Below are positions 33,312-40,900 of a DNA stretch of 64,000 nt, piece by piece. The first letter of the stretch is position 1. Every line of letters starts with the position of its first letter. Location: the NCBI RefSeq assembly GCF_003010915.2, contig NZ_CP028426.1, forward strand, positions 992,001 through 1,056,000, read 5' to 3'. Source of the DNA: Gulosibacter molinativorax. Its GTDB lineage: Bacteria > Actinomycetota > Actinomycetes > Actinomycetales > Microbacteriaceae. The notes beneath the pieces are model-generated. The model was not told where the DNA came from, did not search any database, and saw nothing but the letters and a program-made list of their open reading frames with translations. A program made the translations under genes and the position numbers.

Positions 33312-34787
33312 ATGCCACTCCCCGATTCTGGTCCGCTGCACGCGTCACCCTTGATCTCTCCCCCAAAGGAGCGGCGCCGAGTTCGTTCGGCCCGTCGACG
33401 GGCTGCAGCTCAGATACGTCTGCAGGCCGACAACTCGCGTCGAGCTGCGGCGCGCGCTCAGGCCGAAGCGGAACGTGAAGAAGCTCGCTCCACTCAGTAT
33501 CTGCCTCGCGCCGGCGACCCGGGCCCGGCGGCGTTACGGTCCTGGGGCCGTTTCAATGTTCCAACGCATCAAGACACGTCCGCAGCGCTCGCGGGCGCGT
33601 ACCCGTTCCTCGCGGAAGGTGGCCTGGGCAGCGAGGGGGTGTTCGTTGGTCAGGATTTGTACTCGGCAGCGTCGTTCGTGTTCGACCCGTGGCGGCTGTA
33701 CCAGCAGGGTCTGATCACCGCCCCGAACACGGTGCTGGCGGGAATCGTCGGCTCAGGGAAGTCAGCACTAGCGAAGAGCCTCTACACGCGCTCGATCGCG
33801 TTCGGGCGGCGCGTGTATGTGGTGGCAGACCCGAAAGGTGAGCACACGAACGTCGCCGAGGCGGTCGGGGGCCGGGCGATCCGGCTCGGGCATGGACTCC
33901 CGGCACGGCTGAACCCGCTGGATGCGGGCTACCGGGCGGCGGGCCTCTCAGATGCCGAGTGGGTGACCCAGGTCTCGGCTCGCCGCCGGGATCTCGTCGG
34001 CGCGCTCGCGGAGACGGTGCTGGATCGTCCGTTGTCGCCGGTGGAGCACACGGCGATTGATATCGCGTTGCGTGCTGCGGTGGCGTCATCGGAGGTGCCG
34101 ATCCTGCCGATGGTCGTCGAGCGCATGCTCACACCCGACACGAGAGAAGATACGCGTCTCGAGGAAGACGGGCGGATGGTCGCCCACGCGCTCCGGCGGC
34201 TCGTCTACGGGGATCTGAAGGGCATGTTCGATGCCCCGTCGACGGTGGTGTTCGATCCGTCGCTGCCGATGCTGTCGCTGGATCTGTCACGGGTGTCGGA
34301 GTCGAACACGTTGATGTCGGTTCTGATGACGTGCTGCTCAGCGTGGATGGAGTCCGCGCTGCAGGACCCCGCGGGCGGGCAGCGGTGGATGGTGTACGAC
34401 GAGGCGTGGCGGCTGATCGGGCACGCCGCGCTGCTGCGGCGGATGGATGCGCAGTGGCGGCTGGCACGGCATTTCGGGATCGCGAACCTGCTGATCGTGC
34501 ACAAGGTCACCGATCTTGAGACTGGCGGGGATCAGGGGTCGATGCTGCGGGCGCTCGCGTCGAGCTTGCTGGCGAACTCCGAGACCAGGATCGTGTACCG
34601 GCAGGAGTCGGATCAGATCGAGGCGACCGGGCGGCTGCTCGGGATGACCGGAACAGAGCGTTCACTGCTGCCCGGGCTCGGCACCGGGCAGGGCCTGTGG
34701 AAGATCAAGGAGAGATCTTTCGTCGTCCAGCATCAACTGCATCCAGCGGAACTGGAGATGTTCGATACCCGCGCCAGGATGGGCTGA
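33312..34787 (+). CDS. VirB4-like conjugation ATPase
   Basis: A 491-residue cytosolic ATPase with a basic, helical N-terminus (about 20-60). Walker A is GIVGSGKSAL (about 144-152), the region VVADPKGEH follows, and Walker B is WMVYDEAWRLI (about 355). Next come the RHFGIANLLIVHKVTDL motif and EATGRLLGMTGTERSLLPGL, typical of VirB4/TraC ATPases. It lacks the N-terminal domain of full VirB4, which in this family is provided by the SCO6880 protein. It powers assembly and transfer. Confidence 0.85.
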   Translation: MPLPDSGPLHASPLISPPKERRRVRSARRRAAAQIRLQADNSRRAAARAQAEAEREEARSTQYLPRAGDPGPAALRSWGRFNVPTHQDTSAALAGAYPFLAEGGLGSEGVFVGQDLYSAASFVFDPWRLYQQGLITAPNTVLAGIVGSGKSALAKSLYTRSIAFGRRVYVVADPKGEHTNVAEAVGGRAIRLGHGLPARLNPLDAGYRAAGLSDAEWVTQVSARRRDLVGALAETVLDRPLSPVEHTAIDIALRAAVASSEVPILPMVVERMLTPDTREDTRLEEDGRMVAHALRRLVYGDLKGMFDAPSTVVFDPSLPMLSLDLSRVSESNTLMSVLMTCCSAWMESALQDPAGGQRWMVYDEAWRLIGHAALLRRMDAQWRLARHFGIANLLIVHKVTDLETGGDQGSMLRALASSLLANSETRIVYRQESDQIEATGRLLGMTGTERSLLPGLGTGQGLWKIKERSFVVQHQLHPAELEMFDTRARMG

Positions 34788-34792
34788 CCGCG

Positions 34793-35326
34793 ATGCCGAG
34801 GAAGCGGAGAAATCCGCAGAAATCCGGGCCTCTGCCCGTACCTGTGACTCTACCCCTGGTGGTCGCTGCTGTCCAGGAAGACGGGAGCATCATCGTCACT
34901 GTCGACGGGGTGATGCTCATGCAGGGCCCGATCGAGAGGGATGCGCTCGGGCGGGTGCTGTCGGCGATCGCGGAAGACAAACGGTCTCCGATCCGGGCGG
35001 AGGTGCACGAGGCGGACGGTCGCGTGTTCGCGGACATCATCACCCCGCCGCCGCCCAGGTCGCGGTTCGCGCCACCGCCCGCCACGTCTCCGGTGCCGCC
35101 GCCGGTGCCTGCGGTGCGGCGCCCAGCCCTGGTGGAGGTGGCCGGGCAGGGATTCGTGCCTGGTGAGGATGTGGCGGTGCTGGTGATCGTCGCGCATACC
35201 TCTGCCGCAGGTAACGGGCTCGCGCGGGCGATCCTGGAACAGGAGCGGCTCCCCGACGACGTGCGGGATGTGCTGCTGTTCGGGGAGGTGTCGGGAACGA
35301 TCGTCCGGCAGGGAGTGCGGCCATGA
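34793..35326 (+). CDS. hypothetical conjugation-cluster protein
   Basis: A 177-residue protein with a basic N-terminus, an acidic alpha/beta part (EDGSIIVTVDGVMLMQGPIE), a Pro-rich linker and a C-terminal domain (FVPGEDVAVLVIVAHTSAAG). It sits between the VirB4-like and coupling-protein genes and overlaps the latter by 4 nt. No family name is known to me. Its position suggests an accessory cytosolic transfer factor. Confidence 0.6.
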   Translation: MPRKRRNPQKSGPLPVPVTLPLVVAAVQEDGSIIVTVDGVMLMQGPIERDALGRVLSAIAEDKRSPIRAEVHEADGRVFADIITPPPPRSRFAPPPATSPVPPPVPAVRRPALVEVAGQGFVPGEDVAVLVIVAHTSAAGNGLARAILEQERLPDDVRDVLLFGEVSGTIVRQGVRP

Positions 35327-37080
35327 ACCGGGCTCAGGCGAGACCGGCCAACGATCATCTCCTGAACATCGGGATCGGACTGATGGTGGCCGGGTTCGCG
35401 TTCGCGCTGATCCTCCGCGCAGCCGGCACCGTCGCGGCCTGGCTTTCGGGTCTGCTGCTTCCCGAGGTGGGGTTGGCTGCGGGCTTGGGCGTCTTCACCG
35501 ACCCCCTGCATCCGGGACTGGCGTTCGGAGTTGATGAGCTGCATCCTGTGGTGTTCTGGCTCGTCGCTGCCGTCATGCTGACCGCGGTGATCTGGCCGGC
35601 GGTGTGGGGGTGGCTGCGGTGGCGGGCGAGAGCTGAGCACACCGACCCGCGACGCCTCAAGGGAACCGCGACCGGGGCCGAGGTCGCGCAGGCGGCGTCA
35701 GCGAAGTCGCTGGTGAAGCGGGCATCCACGTTCCGCCCCTCGCTGAAAGAGGCGACCGCGGCGGATGTCGGCTACCTGCTGGGCACGTCGCGGGGACGGC
35801 AGGTGTGGGCGACGGTGGAGGACTCGATGCTCGTGATCGGGCCGCCGAGATCCGGGAAAGGCATGCATCTGGTCCTGAATGCCATCTTGGATGCGCCCGG
35901 CGCAGTGATCACGACGAGCACCCGCCCAGACAATCTCACCGCGACGCTCACAGCCCGGAAAGAGAAGGGCCCGGTGGCCGTGTTCGATCCGCAACGGCTC
36001 GCACCCGGTATCCCGTCGGGGCTGCGATGGTCGCCGGTGCGGGGCTGCCAGGACCCGTTGACGGCGATGATCCGGGCGACCGGGCTGGCATCGGCGATCG
36101 GGTTCGGCGGGGTCGACAACGGTGGCTTCTGGGAGGGCAAGGCGCGCATGGCGATCCAGGCGCTCTTGCACGCCGCCGCCCTCGACGGGCGGGACGCGCG
36201 CACGGTCGCCCAGTGGGCGCAGTCTCCGACCACGGCCGGGGATGCGGTGCGGATCCTGCAATCCCATTCGGGGGCGGCGGATGGGTGGGCGGACTCGCTG
36301 GATTCGATGATCCAGTCCGATCCGCGCACCAGGGACTCGATCTGGCAGGGCGTCTCCCTCGCGTTCGGTGCCCTCGCCGACCCGCGGGTGCTCGAAGCGG
36401 TCACTCCGGGAGAGGACGAGCAGTTCGATCCGGAGAAGTTCCTCCTCGCCAAAGGCACCCTCTACCTCCTCGCCACCGGCGCCGGGGCGGGCGCCTCGGC
36501 TGCATTGGTCGCCGCGTTCATCGAGGACTTGGTGGAGACGGCGCGACGTATCGCCGCCCGCTCCCCCGGTGCGCGCCTGGATCCGCCGATGCTGATGGCG
36601 CTGGACGAGATCGGAAACCTCTCCCCCTTGCCTTCGCTGCCGACGCTGATGGCGGAGGGTGGTGGTACGGGGATTACGCCGATGCCGGTGCTGCAGTCGC
36701 TCGCGCAGGCGCGGGAGAAGTGGTCGGAGAACGCGGCGAACGCGATCTGGGATGCGTCGATCGTGAAGATCGTCCTCGGGGGCGCATCGAACAGCCGCGA
36801 CCTGCACGACCTGTCGCAGCTGGTCGGGGAACGTGACGAGGAGACCGACTCGGTCACCCAGGACGCCTATGGCGGGCATTCCTCGCAACGGTCGATCCGG
36901 CGTGTGCCGATCCTGCCCCCAGACGTGCTGCGCACCCTCCCGTTCGGGACCGGGGTGATCCTGCTGCGCACGACCCGCCCCATCGTCGCAGACCTCCGCC
37001 CCTGGACCGCACGGCCGGATGCGGCTGAGCTAAAGGCGGATCGCGCGCGCCTCGAAGAGCAACTGCAGCAGGGGGCCTGA
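35323..37080 (+). CDS. VirD4/TraG-like type IV coupling protein
   Basis: A 585-residue coupling protein with two N-terminal transmembrane helices (about 20-48 and 72-97). Walker A is GPPRSGKGMH (about 172-181), ISTSTRPDN-like text follows (here TTSTRPDN), and Walker B is PMLMALDEIGNL (about 420-431). LVGERDEETDSVTQDAYGGHSSQRS is found further on in two parts. It brings the DNA to the channel. It is the third ATPase-type gene of the transfer machine and overlaps the preceding gene by 4 nt. Confidence 0.9.
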   Translation: MNRAQARPANDHLLNIGIGLMVAGFAFALILRAAGTVAAWLSGLLLPEVGLAAGLGVFTDPLHPGLAFGVDELHPVVFWLVAAVMLTAVIWPAVWGWLRWRARAEHTDPRRLKGTATGAEVAQAASAKSLVKRASTFRPSLKEATAADVGYLLGTSRGRQVWATVEDSMLVIGPPRSGKGMHLVLNAILDAPGAVITTSTRPDNLTATLTARKEKGPVAVFDPQRLAPGIPSGLRWSPVRGCQDPLTAMIRATGLASAIGFGGVDNGGFWEGKARMAIQALLHAAALDGRDARTVAQWAQSPTTAGDAVRILQSHSGAADGWADSLDSMIQSDPRTRDSIWQGVSLAFGALADPRVLEAVTPGEDEQFDPEKFLLAKGTLYLLATGAGAGASAALVAAFIEDLVETARRIAARSPGARLDPPMLMALDEIGNLSPLPSLPTLMAEGGGTGITPMPVLQSLAQAREKWSENAANAIWDASIVKIVLGGASNSRDLHDLSQLVGERDEETDSVTQDAYGGHSSQRSIRRVPILPPDVLRTLPFGTGVILLRTTRPIVADLRPWTARPDAAELKADRARLEEQLQQGA

Positions 37081-37119
37081 CCTACTCTCCTGTTTCCGCG
37101 GTGCGGGGTGGGAGGTGCG

Positions 37120-37127
37120 GGGCACCT
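37120..37127 (+). promoter_or_regulatory. GGGCACCT leader motif (copy 6)
   Basis: It lies 48 bp before the SSB-like gene and is followed by GGCAGGTGGTGCC, a nearly palindromic AGGTG/CACCT echo. Confidence 0.5.
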
Positions 37128-37175
37128 GTGGGTGACGGCAGGTGGTGCCGTTTGATCTTGTGAGGAGTCCCCCTG

Positions 37176-37700
37176 ATGTCCGATCTTCATACCCAGCAGT
37201 CCTTGTCCGGGTTCATCGCGTCCGACCCGATACGCACTTACACCCGAAAAGGCGACGCCCGTTTCTACGCGAAGATCGGGCAGGAGCACTTCCGGGCCGA
37301 GACAGACGGGTCGTTCACGAAGCTGGAGACCACGTTCCACGACATGGTCCAGTACCGCAAGGCCGCCGAAGAGGCGTACGCGAGGTTCCGCAAGCATGAC
37401 TGGTTCATTGCCGAGGGCTATGTGAAGACCTACCGGGACAAGCTGGGCGCGGAGAAGGAGGAGTTCGTGGCGAAGAAGCTCGGCCACGACACCGCCCGCA
37501 CCGACTACGAGGTCGTCCGCAAGGAACCCACAAGTGCGGAGAAGGCGACCACGATCGCCGCCGCACTGCAGGCCGCGCAGGAATCCACGGATCAGGTTGT
37601 CGGCCACACCGACTCCGGGCCGGCGGTAGCGCCCACGGCGACGACGGCAACCATGACGGGGCCTCGGGAGCCTGCCCCTGCGGCCGCGGTCGGCCTCTGA
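37176..37700 (+). CDS. SSB-like single-stranded DNA-binding protein
   Basis: A 174-residue protein with an OB-fold-like N-terminal part (LSGFIASDPIRTYTRKGDAR, FYAKIGQ, TTFHDMVQYRKAAEEAYARF, DWFIAEGYVKTY). A helical acidic stretch and an Ala/Pro/Thr-rich tail follow. The arrangement matches SSB proteins of actinobacterial elements. It would coat single-stranded DNA in transfer. An ATG without a strong Shine-Dalgarno (TGAGGAG lies 9 nt upstream) starts the frame. Confidence 0.75.
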   Translation: MSDLHTQQSLSGFIASDPIRTYTRKGDARFYAKIGQEHFRAETDGSFTKLETTFHDMVQYRKAAEEAYARFRKHDWFIAEGYVKTYRDKLGAEKEEFVAKKLGHDTARTDYEVVRKEPTSAEKATTIAAALQAAQESTDQVVGHTDSGPAVAPTATTATMTGPREPAPAAAVGL

Positions 37701-37924
37701 CCGTACGCGGCCACGGCCTCTTCGACTGCTGGTGGCGGTGCTGCTCCTCCCCGCACCCCGGGCCGCACCGCCACCAGCTGCCTTCCTGCCGGTTCTGTGA
37801 TCCGCGAGGTGATCATGCGCTCTCTGAATGCGTTTCCCCTGACGGGTGCCCCTTTCTGCGTGTCGGGGCGCCCGCGTACACTGGAAGTGTCTAGTCCGCT
37901 CCCGCATACCGGGAGCAGTTGCTG

Positions 37925-40900
37925 ATGGCGCGTCGCAAGCGTCTCGACCCGGCCCTGTACGGTCAGGTCGAACTCGATCTTTGGGGGCTGGACGACACCA
38001 CTGCGCAGGAGACCGTCACGGTCGGCGCAGCCACCCCCGACCCTGTTCCGCCCGTATCGGACACGGCGGAGATGCCGGGGCAGATTGAGGAAGGAGCAGA
38101 CGATGACGCACTATCAAACGCTCGCACGCACCCATTGGACCCGGTACGCGCCGACGAGAGTCGAAGCGATCCCGAACCCGGACGAGTTCTTCCAGATGCT
38201 GGGCCAGCAGGTGCACGAGCAGGTGACCGAGCTGACCGTCCAGTTGGCGGGGCAGGACCGGGCCGGGGAGAGCTACCTGGAGAAGGTCGGACGGCTGGGC
38301 GCGGCGAGACTGCGGGCGGAGGAGATCGTCTTGACGGAGCTGGTGTGGATCAGCTCCCCGGAGACGAGCCCGGCCGAGGCGCGGGAAGCGTGGGAGCTGG
38401 ATCGGACCTCGGACTCCTGGCTGACCTCCTGGGCGGAACGGATTCAAGAATCCCCGGAGGATCAGATGCCCGCGACCGAGGAACTGGTCGACCTGGCAGC
38501 GGAGTGGATGCTGCCGGTGACATTCCTGCAGGCACTCCTGGAAGCGGAGTACCCGGCCCAGTTCCTCCGCGAGCACCAGGAGACCCTCGCCCAAGCGGCG
38601 GAACGCCGCTACCACCGCTCCTAAGCACCACCGCGGAACCCGCCACCCCAGGCACACCTGCCGGGGCGGCGGTATCCGCGGTGGCGTTTCAGCCTGGTAC
38701 GCAGGAGGATCTCGCGCCGTCGGGCGCGAAAGCCCGGTTCGAGGCCAACATCCATGCGATCCGCGTCGTCCGCACCCTCACCACGGAAGAGCGTCCAGCA
38801 ACCGTAGACGAGCAGCAACGGCTGGCTCGTTGGTCCAGCTGGGGTGCGATCCCGCAGGTGTTCGATGAGGAGAACACGGACTGGGTGACCGAGCGTGCCC
38901 TGCTGCGTGGGCTGCTGGACGAGCAGGAGTGGCGGGCTGCAGCGCGCACCACGATCAACGCCCACTACACCGATCCCGCCTATGTGCAGGAGATCTGGGA
39001 TGGCGTCGCTCGGCTCGGGTTCCAGGGCGGCACGGTGCTCGAGCCCGGGTCGGGGGCGGGCACGTTCATCGGGCTCGCCCCGGCCTCTGCCCGCATGGTC
39101 GGGGTCGAACTCGACCCGCTCACGGCCGCGATCTCTCAGGGCCTCTACCCTGGCGCGGATATCCGTGCCGAATCGTTCGCGGACACCAAAGCTCCGGCCG
39201 CATCGTTTGATGCTGCGGTGGGGAACGTGCCGTTCGCGGACGTCACTTTGCACGACCCAGTACATAATGCGTCGGGGCACTCGATGCACAACCATTTCAT
39301 CGTCAAAGCCCTGCACCTGACGCGGCCTGGCGGGGTGGTCGCGATGCTCACCTCGCATTGGACGATGGACGCGCAGAACCCGGCAGCGCGGCGGGAGATG
39401 AACGAGCTCGCCGACCTCCTCGGCGCCGTGCGACTCCCCACGGGCGCGCACCGGCGCGCAGCCGGCACTGAGGCACTCACCGATCTGCTGCTGTTCCGTC
39501 GCCGCGACCCCGGACAGGAGCCCGCGAGCGACGTGTGGGAGATGGTCACCCCCGTGACCATCGACGGGGAACGGGTGAAGATCAACACCTACTTCGCGGA
39601 CTACCGGCCCGATCATGTGCTCGGCGAGCTCCGGGTCGGGCAGGGCATGTACGGGAACCAGACGCTCCGCGTCACCGCCGACCTGACCGGCGTGCCCCGC
39701 CTGCTGCGCGACACACTCACCGAGATCACCACCTCCGCGACCGAGCGCGGCCTGACCTTCACCCCGCCCACGGCGGCGCAGGAGCAGGAACGTGCGGCCA
39801 GAGTCGCCGCCGACCCCGCCCTGTTCGACGGCTCCATCCAGACCACCCCCGACGGCGCCTTCCGGGTCGTGTCCAGTGGGGAGTCGCTGCCACTGAAAGT
39901 GCCCAAGTCCGCCGCCGTCGAGCTGCGGGCGCTGCTGACGTTGCGGGACGGCGCGATCGAGCTGCTCGAGATGGAGGCAGCCACCCGGGACGACACCGAC
40001 GAGATCGAGACCGCCCGCGCCCGGTTGCGTGACCAGTACGAGAGGTACGTGGCCCGGTATGGGCCGCTGAACCGCTACACGCTGCGCCGCACCGGCCGCA
40101 CCGACCCCGACACCGGGGAGGACACGCACGCGAGGATCGTGCCGACTCCGCTGCGGATTCTGCGCGGCGACCCGTTCGGGCCGCTCGTCGTCGCGCTCGA
40201 GGTGTTCGATGAGCAGGAGCAGACCGCGGCCGGCGCATCGATTCTCTCCGGCCGGGTCGTCGCCCCGACCCCGCCTGTGCGCGGTGTCGAGAGCCCGGCG
40301 GATGCGATCTCGGTGAGTCTCGACCGCACTGGCAGGGTCGATCTGGAGCTCATCGCCGAACTCCTCGGCACCGACGGGCCCGATGCGCGAGCCGCTCTTG
40401 CCGGGCATGTGTTCGAAGACCCCGCCACCGGGGACCTCATTCACGCCCCGGAGTACCTGTCGGGGAACGTGCGCATCAAGCTCGACGCCGCAGAGTCCGC
40501 GGTCAAGGAGCGTCCGGAGTTGCAGGGCAACGTCGACGCGCTGAAAGCGGTGCTGCCTGAGCCGTTGGGGGTGGATGAGATCGCGGCGCGGCTCGGAGCG
40601 GTATGGATCAGCGCCGCCACGCATGAGGAGTTCCTGCGGGAGATCCTGAAAGCCCCGGACGTGAAAGTGGAAAACCCGCTGCCGGGCATGTGGGAGGTGC
40701 GCGGCGGCAGACAGGGCATCCTCGCGACCAGCGAATGGGGCACCCAGCGGCGCCCCGCACCGGATCTGGTGCAGTCGGTGATGGAGCAGAAACGCATCCA
40801 GGTGTACGACGAGCACCGAGACCCAGACGGCACCACGGTGCGGATCTTCAACCCCGTCGAGACGACCGCGGCGCAGGAGAAGGCCGACCAGCTGCAGGAG

